DNA from: ARS1285 sp039796495
GTDB taxonomy: Archaea; Nanobdellota; Nanobdellia; Pacearchaeales; GW2011-AR1
Direction: 5' to 3'
Length of the DNA stretch: 25,956 nucleotides
Assembly (NCBI GenBank): GCA_039796495.1
Contig: JBDKJQ010000045.1
Span: 1-25,956, forward strand
The first letter of the stretch is position 1, and each line of letters opens with the position of its first letter. The notes under the pieces were generated by a model, which saw nothing but the letters and a program-made list of their open reading frames with translations, had not been told where the DNA came from and ran no database searches. Below, piece by piece: positions 12,895 through 21,280 of this stretch. Made by a program: the position numbers and the translations under genes.

Positions 12895-15348
12895 ATGACT
12901 GACGACAAATTCATCCTGATGGGAATTGATGATGAGAATTCAAAAGATATTGCAGAGATACTGAAAAGCAAAACTGCGAAAAAGATTCTTGACTATCTGG
13001 GAGATGTGAAAGAAGCAAGTGAAAAAGATCTTGCGGACAAATTGGGAATTCCTATTAATACGGTGGAATATAACCTGAAAAAATTAATTAAAGCAGGGCT
13101 TGTAGTGCCTTCTGGAAATTTTTTCTGGAGTGTGAAGGGAAAAAAGATTCCGATGTACAAATTAGCCAAAAAACATATCATCATCGGAACAAAAAAACCT
13201 AACCTGAACATGTTGAAAACACTTTTGCCCGTTGTTGCTGTGATTGTTGGCTTGATTGCTTTGCTTGTTTTTTTCCAATCATATGCTCCTGAAAAAAATG
13301 TGTATGATAATGATCTGAAAACATTTTCTTCTCTAAGCGAATTAAAGGAATTTTTGAAAGATAATCAAGGATATGGATATTATGGAAGCGGAGGAATACG
13401 AATGTTTGCTGAAAAAACTGAGGCATCTGTTGCGAGTGCTGATAGTGGCGCAGCTCCCACTGCACCTTCGGGAGAGGCTGGCGGAACTGATTATTCTGCC
13501 ACTAATGTCCAGGTTGCAGGAGTCGATGAGGCAGATATTGTGAAAAATGATGGAACCTATCTGTACATTGTCAGTAATAATAAAGTGTTCATTGTTGATG
13601 CGTATCCTGCGGATGAAATGAATGTAATTTCAACCATTTCGTTTAATGAGTCCACTTATATTAGCCAGCTTTATCTTCAGAATGATAAGCTTGTGGTATT
13701 TTCAAATAGCTATACTTATTATGATGGTTGCAGAGGCGACGTCTGCATTTTAGCTCAATTAAAAACAGCAAGCGCGGGCGAAGGAAATGCTGGCGCGGCT
13801 AGCGTTGATAGTCCTCCTTCTGACAGTGCTATTGCTGAAAAAATGATTGCACCTCCGTATTATTACTCGCAACCTTCAACGTACGTAGAGGTATACGATA
13901 TCAGCGATAGGAAAAATCCTTCATTGAAAGAAAAAATAGAACTTGAAGGGAATTATGTTGATTCACGCATGATTGATGGTTATGTCTATGTCATCTCAAA
14001 CAAATATATTGACAGCAACAACCCTATCCCTCCGGTTTACTCGGTGAATGGCGTTGAAGAAAAAATAGCTGTTGACAGCATTTATTATTTTAATTATCCG
14101 CAGAGCAATTATGTGTTCACGACTGTTTCTGCACTTGCGCTTGATAATGGGGAACTGACGCATAAAACATATTTAACCGGCAGCTCAACTGCAGTGTATG
14201 TTTCAGAAAAGAATATTTATCTGACGACGGTAAAACAGCAGGATTACAATGACTACGTCACCCGATTTATTGATGAGGTTGCACGACCATTATTGCCTGC
14301 GAGTGATGTTGAGAAGATTATGAATAGTGATGAGGATGAGTATATGAAACAGTCACGGATGCAGGAATTAATCTATCAGAAATCGCTTTCGCTGAAAGGA
14401 GATGAAAAAGAAACCTTTGATGCTCAACTAAAGACGTTAACTGAGAATTTTGAAATGAAGATGTCCAAAGACTATGAGAAAACGGTTGTCCATAAAATCA
14501 GTGTTGATGAAGATGAAATCAACTATGAAACGTCGGGAGAAGTTCCCGGATATGTATTAAATCAGTTCTCCATGGATGAGCATAAGGGCTATTTTCGAAT
14601 CGCTACTACAACGGGCAACTGGAGAGACATCAGTTTGAATCATTTGTATGTGTTGGATGATGATCTTACTATCGTCGGAAAAGTGGAAGATTTGGCAAAG
14701 GGAGAGAGAATTTATTCAGTTCGATTTATGGGAGACAAAGCATATATGGTTACCTTCAGACAGGTTGATCCACTGTATGTCATTGATCTTTCTGATGAAG
14801 AAGATCCTACCGTGCTCGGTTATCTGAAAGTGACTGGATTTTCCAACTATCTTCATCCGTATGACGAAACGCACTTGATTGGTGTTGGTATGCAAGCTAC
14901 AGAAGAAGGAAGAACACAGGGATTGAAAATTGCTCTCTTTGATGTGAGCGATTTTGAAAACCCGAAGGAAATGTCAGTGTATGATTTTACGGTTAGGATG
15001 CCGAATATGTATTCCTATTCATATAGTGAGGCACTGTATGATCATAAAGCATTTTTATTTGACAAAGAAAGAGAATTGCTTGTTATTCCCGTTTCCTCGT
15101 CGGTATATTCACATGATTATCAGTTTAGCTCCTTCTGGCAAGGTGCGTATGTGTTTGGTATCAATCTTGAAGAAGGAATTTCTGAGCGGGGAAAAATATC
15201 CCATTTTGAGAAAGAAAATGAGTGGCAGTATACGGTCAAAAGAAGCCTTTATATCGACGATGTACTGTACACTATTTCAGACCTGAAGGTGAAGGCGAAT
15301 GAGTTGGATGATCTGAAAGAAGTGAAAGAAGTTGTGCTGAAAAGTTGA
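12895..15348 (+). CDS. winged-helix / transmembrane / beta-propeller (COG4880-like) protein
   Basis: The 817-aa protein joins three parts. Residues about 20-93 form an ArsR-like winged helix (KSKTAKKILDYLGDVKEASE, then DLADKLGIPINTVEYNLKKLIKAGLV). Residues 107-127 form one membrane helix. The rest is an outside domain matching the secreted beta-propeller family (PF09826/COG4880): TNVQVAGVDEADIVKNDGTY at about 203-222, then repeated strands such as YVYVISNKY, LYVIDLSDEEDPTVLGYLKV and ALFDVSDFENPKEMSVYDF. A Ser/Ala/Gly-rich linker lies at about 177-200. The topology suggests a cytoplasmic DNA-binding domain tied to an external sensor, a one-component transmembrane regulator; this role is inferred. 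ATTTATATA at about 12866-12874 is about 26 nt before the ATG. Confidence 0.85.
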   Translation: MTDDKFILMGIDDENSKDIAEILKSKTAKKILDYLGDVKEASEKDLADKLGIPINTVEYNLKKLIKAGLVVPSGNFFWSVKGKKIPMYKLAKKHIIIGTKKPNLNMLKTLLPVVAVIVGLIALLVFFQSYAPEKNVYDNDLKTFSSLSELKEFLKDNQGYGYYGSGGIRMFAEKTEASVASADSGAAPTAPSGEAGGTDYSATNVQVAGVDEADIVKNDGTYLYIVSNNKVFIVDAYPADEMNVISTISFNESTYISQLYLQNDKLVVFSNSYTYYDGCRGDVCILAQLKTASAGEGNAGAASVDSPPSDSAIAEKMIAPPYYYSQPSTYVEVYDISDRKNPSLKEKIELEGNYVDSRMIDGYVYVISNKYIDSNNPIPPVYSVNGVEEKIAVDSIYYFNYPQSNYVFTTVSALALDNGELTHKTYLTGSSTAVYVSEKNIYLTTVKQQDYNDYVTRFIDEVARPLLPASDVEKIMNSDEDEYMKQSRMQELIYQKSLSLKGDEKETFDAQLKTLTENFEMKMSKDYEKTVVHKISVDEDEINYETSGEVPGYVLNQFSMDEHKGYFRIATTTGNWRDISLNHLYVLDDDLTIVGKVEDLAKGERIYSVRFMGDKAYMVTFRQVDPLYVIDLSDEEDPTVLGYLKVTGFSNYLHPYDETHLIGVGMQATEEGRTQGLKIALFDVSDFENPKEMSVYDFTVRMPNMYSYSYSEALYDHKAFLFDKERELLVIPVSSSVYSHDYQFSSFWQGAYVFGINLEEGISERGKISHFEKENEWQYTVKRSLYIDDVLYTISDLKVKANELDDLKEVKEVVLKS

Positions 15349-15424
15349 GAACTACTCATAGAATAACTTCTCAAAAATGAATAGAAAGATTTTTAAAAAC
15401 TTCTTGAGTTTTTTATTAATTTTT

Positions 15425-15577
15425 ATGGAAAAACGATACATAAGAGAACACAACAAAATCAAAGATTTTGAGCCATTCCATTTACAAAATGGAAGACAAC
15501 AAAAATCTTTTATTTTTGAGCCATTCCATTTACAAAATGGAAGACAACAAAATTTAAATCGTGTGACTGTCTATTAA
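15425..15577 (+). CDS. possible small leader peptide with duplicated 16-residue unit
   Basis: A 50-aa frame starting at an ATG at 15425 contains FEPFHLQNGRQQ twice, encoded by a 48-bp tandem repeat whose period keeps the frame. TTTTAAAAAC at 15391-15400 is about 30 nt before this ATG. The frame ends 10 nt before the disA start, so it could be a leader peptide, but the repeat may equally be a noncoding regulatory element read by chance. The longer frame from 15377 is less likely because that ATG precedes the TATA-like site. Confidence 0.3.
   Translation: MEKRYIREHNKIKDFEPFHLQNGRQQKSFIFEPFHLQNGRQQNLNRVTVY
15466..15552 (+). repeat. two tandem 39-nt identical units (48-nt period) upstream of disA
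   Basis: Copies at 15466-15504 and 15514-15552 are identical over 39 nt (starting TTTTGAGCCATTCC and ending GGAAGACAACAAAA), with 9 nt between. A partial third copy, ACAACAAAATC, precedes them at about 15450-15460. Each unit holds a small hairpin, CCATTT-ACA-AAATGG. The second unit runs into the TATA-like TTTAAAT (about 15553-15559) that precedes disA, so the units are placed where a regulator or RNA structure could act. Confidence 0.9.
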
Positions 15578-15587
15578 AGAGGAAACC

Positions 15588-16661
15588 ATGAACGAAGAAG
15601 AAAATATAATCGCAGTACCTGAAATAAAAGCTGAGGAATCAAAGCCACTGGCGAAAATTGAAATTTTAAAACGATTGAGTTCCGGCACTGAACTGCGAGA
15701 AGGAATTGAAAATATTGTCAAAGGCGGCATGGGCGCGATCATTGTTGCAGCTTCGCCGAAAGTACTGGAAATTGCAAAGGGCGGCTTTAAGGTCAATTGC
15801 AAATTTTCATCCAAACGCCTTACTGAACTCGCAAAAATGGATGGCGCAATAATCCTATCAGAGGATTTTAAGAAAATTCTTTTTGCAAATACCTATCTTG
15901 TTCCTGACAGCAATCTAACCAGCATTGAAACCGGCATCAGGCATCAGGCTGCTGAACGAACCGCAAAACAAATCAATGGTATGGTCATTGCAGTCTCGCA
16001 GCGACGACGTGAGATCACTATTTATTATGGCAATAATCGCTACGTCATGCAGCCAACAGAAACTCTGTTGCGACGGGCGACAGAAACATTACAGATCTTA
16101 GAAAAACAACGGGAAATATTCAACGAGCTGCAAGTCAATCTTAATATTCTTGAAATAACTAATCTTGTTTCTATTGGTGATGTATGTAGAGTATTGCAGC
16201 GGATCGAGATCATGAAAAAAATGATTGCAATCATCAACGAGAATATTATCGAGCTGGGAAAAGACGGCATCATCCTAAGGATGAGAATGCGTGAGATAAT
16301 ACGAGGATTGGAAAAAGAGGAAGAGATGATTATCAAAGATTATCGCGTTAGGCAGAACAAGATACGGATATTTTTTGACAGCCTTAATTTCGAGGAGATT
16401 TTGGATGTGGAAGATATTGGCAAGAATTTATTCAGAGAGCCGCTTGACAAGGAAATTGCGCCGCGCGGATTCCGCATTTTGCATAAGACAAGCTTGATAA
16501 AGACAGATATAGAAAAAATAATCATCAATTTCGGAAGCCTGAATGAAATTTTCAACGCGGATGAGTCGCAGGTCGAGGAATTGTTAGGAGTAAACGCGAA
16601 AAATTTCGGGAAAGAGATTAATCAGTTGCGCGAGCAAATATTGGTTGGAAAGAAGATATAA
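15588..16661 (+). CDS. disA: DisA-type diadenylate cyclase / DNA integrity scanning protein
   Basis: The 357-aa protein has the full DisA layout: an N-terminal DAC (diadenylate cyclase) domain (about 20-155), a helical linker (about 165-280) and a C-terminal helix-hairpin-helix DNA-binding part (RGFRILHKTSLIK, then IINFGSLNEIFNADESQVEE). DAC motifs seen are LAKMDGAIILSED (Asp85-Gly86-Ala87) and ETGIRHQAAERTAKQ. DisA makes c-di-AMP from ATP and stops at branched DNA. Here the usual GTRHR reads GIRHQ: the third residue of the catalytic RHR motif is Gln120 and the preceding Thr is Ile. Cyclase activity may therefore be reduced or lost. Shine-Dalgarno-like AGAGGA at about 15578-15583 supports the ATG at 15588. 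Full-length DisA is mainly bacterial, so gene transfer is plausible. Confidence 0.87.
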   Translation: MNEEENIIAVPEIKAEESKPLAKIEILKRLSSGTELREGIENIVKGGMGAIIVAASPKVLEIAKGGFKVNCKFSSKRLTELAKMDGAIILSEDFKKILFANTYLVPDSNLTSIETGIRHQAAERTAKQINGMVIAVSQRRREITIYYGNNRYVMQPTETLLRRATETLQILEKQREIFNELQVNLNILEITNLVSIGDVCRVLQRIEIMKKMIAIINENIIELGKDGIILRMRMREIIRGLEKEEEMIIKDYRVRQNKIRIFFDSLNFEEILDVEDIGKNLFREPLDKEIAPRGFRILHKTSLIKTDIEKIIINFGSLNEIFNADESQVEELLGVNAKNFGKEINQLREQILVGKKI

Positions 16662-16705
16662 TCTGCTGCAATAATTATTATAAAGATTTTATTCTCTGTG
16701 AGAAC

Positions 16706-17125
16706 ATGTGCAGCGCTATTCTCGGTCAGTATCCGATGGCACGTGAATATCATGCTACTGCGTTCCATATCCAAGATGCATTAAGTGATCTGCTTCATCC
16801 AGGAGTAGGGATTTCATTACGAATAGCAGTAGAAAGATGCTATCTTGATAAAGCAATGGAGTTATTTCAACAAGCAGATATAGTAAAAAATAGAGGCGCG
16901 CAACAGTTAGTCTGTGGAATATACCTTGCTATGGATAGAATCACTCCTGGAAGAAGTTGGATATCCTTACGGGAAAAGATAAAAAAAGGGCGACGCTTAA
17001 CAGAGCAATTGCCTTCAATTATTGAAAAACAAAAAATTCCTCTTGATTTATTTGATGATTTTAGAGAACTCGACCAATTTTATTTTTGTCTTTATCAATA
17101 TGCAATTCATCAGAGAAATGATTAA
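16706..17125 (+). CDS. orphan helical protein of unknown function
   Basis: The 139-aa protein is soluble and predicted mostly helical (REYHATAFHIQDALSDLLHP, AVERCYLDKAMELFQQADIV, ELDQFYFCLYQYAIHQRND), with two or three helical hairpins and a basic stretch REKIKKGRRL. No family recognised. A TATA-like ATTATAAAG at about 16677-16685 lies about 25 nt before the ATG. It stands alone between disA and the DHH gene on the same strand. Confidence 0.6.
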   Translation: MCSAILGQYPMAREYHATAFHIQDALSDLLHPGVGISLRIAVERCYLDKAMELFQQADIVKNRGAQQLVCGIYLAMDRITPGRSWISLREKIKKGRRLTEQLPSIIEKQKIPLDLFDDFRELDQFYFCLYQYAIHQRND

Positions 17126-17183
17126 TTGGTTTTCCAACTCAGTACTCAATTATGTTTAAATATTGCGGGTTTGTTTGTTTGTA

Positions 17184-18233
17184 ATGCTGCAGGAAACATA
17201 CCTACAAGAGATACGGGAACATTTAGAGAAGGCACAGAATCCCCTGTTCTTTTTTGACAACGACAACGACGGGTTATGCTCGTTCTTATTGCTGAGACGA
17301 TTTATCGATCGTGGAAGAGGCATTGCCATCAAATCATTTCCGGATCTGAATGTGTCGTATTACCGAAAAGTTAAGGAATTAAATCCTGATTATGTCTTTA
17401 TTTTGGATAAGCCGATTGTCTCACAGGAATTTTTGGATAAAGTGAAAGCGGACAATATTCCGATTGTCTGGATCGATCATCATCAGACTGACGGCTGCAA
17501 TGATGCGACAGTGCATTATTACAATTCTTATTTATTGAATAAAACAGATGAGCCGATTTCCTCCATTGCGTTTGAGATTACGTCGAAAAAAGAGGATAAT
17601 TGGATTGCATTGATCGGCTGCATCAGCGATTGTTATCTTCCAGATTTTTACAAAGATTTTGAGAAAAAATTTCCCGAGCTTGCAAAGAAAAATCCACACT
17701 CTGCATTTGAATTGTTATACACTTCTGAAATCGGGACTATTGCACGCATTCTTGATTTTTCTTTGAAGGACACCACCACGAATGTTGTCAACATGATCAA
17801 ATTCATGGCAAAGGTAAACGGTCCGATGGATGTGCTGCAGGAAAATTTAAAAACGAAACAAATGCTCAAGCGCTATAAAGAGATTAATGCGAAGTACCAA
17901 TTGTTGATACAGAAGGCACTGGAAAGTGTTGATGAAAATATTGTTTACTTCCAGTATGGAGGATCATTAAGCCTGAGTGCTCACATTGCTAACCAATTGA
18001 TATATGAATTTCCTGACAAACTGATAATCGTGGCCTATATCAACGGAGATTTTGCAAATATTTCTTTGCGATGGAAAAAAGATGTGCGATCACTCACGCT
18101 AGAAGCACTGCAAGGAATTGAAGGCGCATCGGGTGGCGGGCATAAGCAGGCAACCGGCGCAAAACTGTCTGTCTCAGATTTGCCGAAATTCAAAGAGAAA
18201 ATTGAAGAACTGGTGAAGAAAAATTTTAATTGA
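17184..18233 (+). CDS. DHH/DHHA1-family phosphoesterase (RecJ-like)
   Basis: The 349-aa protein has the two domains of the DHH superfamily, Mn2+-dependent exonucleases and nanoRNases/cyclic-dinucleotide phosphodiesterases. The N-terminal DHH domain shows FFFDNDNDG (metal-binding Asp25, Asp27, Asp29), LDKP (Asp75), WIDHHQ (Asp98-His99-His100) and GCISDC (Asp149). The C-terminal DHHA1 domain ends with GASGGGHKQATGA (314-326), the usual Gly-rich substrate loop. Active-site residues look complete. The start at 17184 is chosen over a TTG seven codons earlier, because GTTTAAATA at 17154-17162 is about 26 nt before it. Its nearness to disA makes c-di-AMP turnover a possible role, but RecJ/GAN-like DNA or RNA degradation is just as likely. 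Confidence 0.88.
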   Translation: MLQETYLQEIREHLEKAQNPLFFFDNDNDGLCSFLLLRRFIDRGRGIAIKSFPDLNVSYYRKVKELNPDYVFILDKPIVSQEFLDKVKADNIPIVWIDHHQTDGCNDATVHYYNSYLLNKTDEPISSIAFEITSKKEDNWIALIGCISDCYLPDFYKDFEKKFPELAKKNPHSAFELLYTSEIGTIARILDFSLKDTTTNVVNMIKFMAKVNGPMDVLQENLKTKQMLKRYKEINAKYQLLIQKALESVDENIVYFQYGGSLSLSAHIANQLIYEFPDKLIIVAYINGDFANISLRWKKDVRSLTLEALQGIEGASGGGHKQATGAKLSVSDLPKFKEKIEELVKKNFN

Positions 18234-18244
18234 TTTTTAAGATG

Positions 18245-18754
18245 CTATTCTGGAATTGACATCTTTAACGTTTCTATTGCTTGCTGTAAAATACCATATG
18301 GAGTATGTTTATTTTTATCTCTAAGTTTTCGATAAAATTCATCTAGATCATTCTTATATCTAAAACTGTTCTCATATCCCAAACTTATCTCATGTTTAAG
18401 ACTTCCACAAAGTTGGCCTTTAGCATTTGGAAAAACCTTAAAATAATAATTCTCACCTTCAGGAGGATCATTGGGGTGGAGAATGTGCCCACCAATATGA
18501 ATCATCTCATTTCCAGCTTCTGCAAGTTTCTCTAAATATTTTAATGCTTTTTTATTTCTTGATTCACCTAATGTTCTAATTGCTTCAAGTTGATCTTCTA
18601 AACCATAATGATGATTAATCGGAATTCCTAAGGTGTACCAATGTCCTCTTCTTTCTTTTACTCCCGCATCTGCAATATAAACAAGTGAATCAACCTCTTC
18701 ATCTGACAAAGGATTTGATACGTTTTCTGGAGAATCTAAAGATGCATGGGTCAT
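18245..18754 (-). CDS. orphan cytosolic protein with helical-repeat-like segment
   Basis: The 169-aa protein has no signal peptide or membrane helix. Residues about 52-82 (LEDQLEAIRTLGESRNKKAL, then KYLEKLAEAG) look like one HEAT-type helical repeat; several His residues cluster around GHWYTLGIPINHHYG and MIHIGGHILHP, which could bind metal. No family recognised. TTAAGTAA at about 18775-18782 (minus strand) is a TATA candidate 25 nt before the ATG; another promoter-like site lies at 18863-18873. It is downstream of aEF-2 on the same strand, separated by 168 nt. Confidence 0.65.
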   Translation of the reverse strand: MTHASLDSPENVSNPLSDEEVDSLVYIADAGVKERRGHWYTLGIPINHHYGLEDQLEAIRTLGESRNKKALKYLEKLAEAGNEMIHIGGHILHPNDPPEGENYYFKVFPNAKGQLCGSLKHEISLGYENSFRYKNDLDEFYRKLRDKNKHTPYGILQQAIETLKMSIPE

Positions 18755-18922
18755 GATATGTGCAAGGCTATCTATTACTTAAGTTTTTAGATACATCAGA
18801 ACTCTTTTCCCCGCGGGCTTCTTTTCCCCTTGTGAGATAATAGTGTTCTCAAGAAGAAGCAGTATATAAATGGTTCTGTTTACTTTTTTAAAAATTAAAA
18901 CCTGAAAGAAAATAACTTAGTG
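18755..18922 (-). promoter_or_regulatory. intergenic region after aEF-2 with promoter-like site and GC-rich patch
   Basis: On the minus strand the aEF-2 stop is followed by T-rich stretches (a likely archaeal terminator). A TATA-like TTTATATAC comes next at about 18863-18871, followed about 30-60 nt later by a GC-rich patch containing CCCGCGGG and two copies of GGGGAAAAG (about 18807-18834). The patch stands out in AT-rich DNA and could be part of a small RNA or a long leader for the 18245-18754 gene. No RNA family recognised. Confidence 0.3.
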
Positions 18923-21112
18923 TTACTCGTTCTCCGCTAATCCTTTTCTGTTCCTAATGCTTCTGACTACATTTGGCTGCAACCCTGGAGGAACCCTCTC
19001 AAATGATTGGTCAATCATACTGAAATTTCCTCTTCCCTCTGTTTCTGAACGTAGATCACTTGCAAGCCCGATCATTTCAGCGACGGGCAATTTTACTTTG
19101 ATAGTGACGTGACCTGATGTCTGCTGAATGTCAATAATTTGTCCTCGCTTGCTTTGTAATAATTTTGTTATATTTCCCATGTGATCAATCGGACCTTCAA
19201 CTAATAATGTTTGAATCGGTTCCAATAATACCGGTGTTGCTGTATGTACTGATCCTCTCACTGAATCTCTTACTGCAGGGTAGACCTGTGCCGGTCCTCG
19301 GTGAATGGCATCCTCGTGCAATTTCAGATCAACCAATGAGATTTTCATTTTCGCGCACGGCTCTCGTGCCAATACTCCTGCATCAATAACTTGTTCGACA
19401 CCATCCATGACCATTTCAATAACTTCTTGAATATGAACTTCTCCTTTTGTTTTATCCAAAAATACACAATCTTTGTAAATCTCTCTGTACTGTCGCGCTT
19501 CTTCATTACTCACTCCTAATTCAGAAAGTTTTTTCCACAACTCTTCATTTTTCTTTTTTGTTCTTCCATCCCGTATGTCTCCTTTTTTTATTGCTTCATA
19601 GACTCCATCTTCAAGCGGTTCAACCTGAATAAAAAATAAGTTATGCTTGTTTGGAGATTTTCCCTCACCCTGCTGTCCTTGTTTCATGACAGTCTCTCTA
19701 TACACAACAATCGGCTCAGATGTTTTAACTTCAACACCTTTCTCTGTCTTGATTCTGTTTTCAATAATTTCCAGGTGCAACTCTCCCATGCCTGACATCA
19801 GGTTTTCTCCGGTCTCTTCATTAATTTCAATTTTTAACGTCGGATCTTCTTTTGCAACTTTTTTCAGCACGTCAATGAGTTTTGGTAGATCCTGCGGTTT
19901 GCTGACTGAAATTGATTTTGTGATAACAGGATCAAAGATATGCTTGATGTTTTCAAATGGTTCCTGCGGCGCGAGTGTAACTGTTTCGCCCGGCTGTGAG
20001 ATTAAGCCGGTTATTGCAAGAACGTTCCCGGCAGGAACTTCTTCCATCTGCTCTGGCTTGATTCCGTTGTATACTAATACCTGCTGAATTTTCTGCATTT
20101 TCTTTTCATTGTTCAGATATACGTCCATGCCTGGCTTTAATGTTCCTGAGAATAATCGCCCTGCGGAAACTTCTTTTCCACTTTTCGCGTCGATAATCGT
20201 GTTTGTGATGACAAATCCCGGCTCTGCTTTTGGATCACAATTTGATAATCCTTTTCCAAAATTGCTTTCAGGGTCGCCGGGCCAGATTTTTGGAATACGA
20301 TATTTTTGTGCCTGCACTGGCGATGGCAAATGCCTGACAACTGAATCGAGCAGCACTTCAAACAGTGCGGCATTTTTCCAGACCCATGCTTTTCTCTCTT
20401 CTTCATCTTTGCTGTAGATATCAATGATGTCTTTAAAGCCAATGCCTTTTTTCTTCATGTATGCGACTGATGTTGCCCAATTATCGCGCGCTGATCCAAA
20501 GATGACACTACCGTCCATGACGTTGACGTGCCATTTTTTTTGATATTCAGGCTCGGCAATTTGTTCCAGGAGCAAATTAAAATGCTCGATGATTTTCATG
20601 AATCGTTCCTGCATTTGTTCAGGCGTTAAGCGCAACTCTTTTATCATGCGATCAACTTTATTGATAAATAAAATGGGCTTGACTCTCTCTCGCAATGCCT
20701 GCTTGAGTACTGTTTCAGTCTGAGGCATGATTCCTTCAACTGCACAGACTAATACAATCGTGCCGTCAATGGCGCGCATTGCGCGTGTTACATTTCCTGA
20801 GAAATCAACGTGGCCGGGTGTATCAATTAAATTGACAAGATATTCCTGTCCCTCTAATTCGTGTGCCATAGAAACATTTGCAGCATCAACGGTAAGAAGT
20901 CGCTCCTGCTCGTCGGCATGCTGCCAGGTCATCATGCCACCTTCCAAATCTCCTGCAAGTTTTTCGCTCATCATACCAGCAGCAGCAAGAAGATTGTCTG
21001 TTAATGCTGTCTTGCCGTGGTGAATATGCGCGCTCGTCGCTATATTGCGGATATTTTCCTGAGTGCTAATCAATCTCTTAATTCGCTCAAATGGTGATTC
21101 CTTTTTTGCCAT
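18923..21112 (-). CDS. fusA: archaeal translation elongation factor 2 (aEF-2)
   Basis: The 729-aa GTPase moves tRNA and mRNA through the ribosome after each peptide bond. All EF-2 domains are visible: the G domain with AHIHHGKT (P-loop), IDTPGHVDF (G3) and FINKVDR (G4), domain II, and domain III (EINEETGENLMSGMGELHLE). Domain IV holds the diphthamide site LHEDAIHRGPAQ (modified His about His604), and domain V ends SIRNRKGLAENE. Length is normal. Odd: the P-loop Asp of AHIDHGKT is His, and the switch I RGIT motif reads RLLT (EQERLLTVDAANVS). It follows uS7 and uS12 on the same strand, the usual archaeal str order, with 168 nt before it and an AAATTAAA TATA candidate at about 21132-21139. Confidence 0.95.
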   Translation of the reverse strand: MAKKESPFERIKRLISTQENIRNIATSAHIHHGKTALTDNLLAAAGMMSEKLAGDLEGGMMTWQHADEQERLLTVDAANVSMAHELEGQEYLVNLIDTPGHVDFSGNVTRAMRAIDGTIVLVCAVEGIMPQTETVLKQALRERVKPILFINKVDRMIKELRLTPEQMQERFMKIIEHFNLLLEQIAEPEYQKKWHVNVMDGSVIFGSARDNWATSVAYMKKKGIGFKDIIDIYSKDEEERKAWVWKNAALFEVLLDSVVRHLPSPVQAQKYRIPKIWPGDPESNFGKGLSNCDPKAEPGFVITNTIIDAKSGKEVSAGRLFSGTLKPGMDVYLNNEKKMQKIQQVLVYNGIKPEQMEEVPAGNVLAITGLISQPGETVTLAPQEPFENIKHIFDPVITKSISVSKPQDLPKLIDVLKKVAKEDPTLKIEINEETGENLMSGMGELHLEIIENRIKTEKGVEVKTSEPIVVYRETVMKQGQQGEGKSPNKHNLFFIQVEPLEDGVYEAIKKGDIRDGRTKKKNEELWKKLSELGVSNEEARQYREIYKDCVFLDKTKGEVHIQEVIEMVMDGVEQVIDAGVLAREPCAKMKISLVDLKLHEDAIHRGPAQVYPAVRDSVRGSVHTATPVLLEPIQTLLVEGPIDHMGNITKLLQSKRGQIIDIQQTSGHVTIKVKLPVAEMIGLASDLRSETEGRGNFSMIDQSFERVPPGLQPNVVRSIRNRKGLAENE

Positions 21113-21201
21113 ATTACAGATTAGGTTCTCTGTTTAATTTGGAATATTCAAAAAATGTTTTTTTATTCTTTGTCATGGGATGTATACTTAGTTCAATAAA
21201 G

Positions 21202-21218
21202 AAGTTGTAAAACAACTT
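21202..21218 (-). other. hairpin between uS7 and aEF-2 genes
   Basis: A perfect 7-bp inverted repeat (AAGTTGT / ACAACTT, 3-nt loop) lies about 63-79 nt after the uS7 stop and 90 nt before the aEF-2 start. It may mark an RNA-processing or attenuation point between the two genes; no T tract follows on either strand. Confidence 0.4.
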
Positions 21219-21280
21219 AAAATTTGATAATCATTCATGTAGAATTTGGTTTTTAAATGTTTCTTCAGGTAAGAATTCTT

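Noticed and set aside
15345..15374. TTGAGAA/TTCTCAA inverted repeat after the beta-propeller gene as a terminator
   Set aside because: An 18-nt loop is long for a 7-bp stem and no T tract follows directly; chance is likely in AT-rich DNA.
15466..15552. Two identical repeats with a short spacer as a CRISPR array
   Set aside because: Only two units, a 9-nt spacer, a frame-preserving 48-nt period and no cas genes nearby. A tandem duplication explains it better.
19165..20417. Several plus-strand frames of 60-146 codons opposite aEF-2
   Set aside because: They lie fully antisense to a strongly conserved gene, show no motif and look like shadows of its codon pattern.
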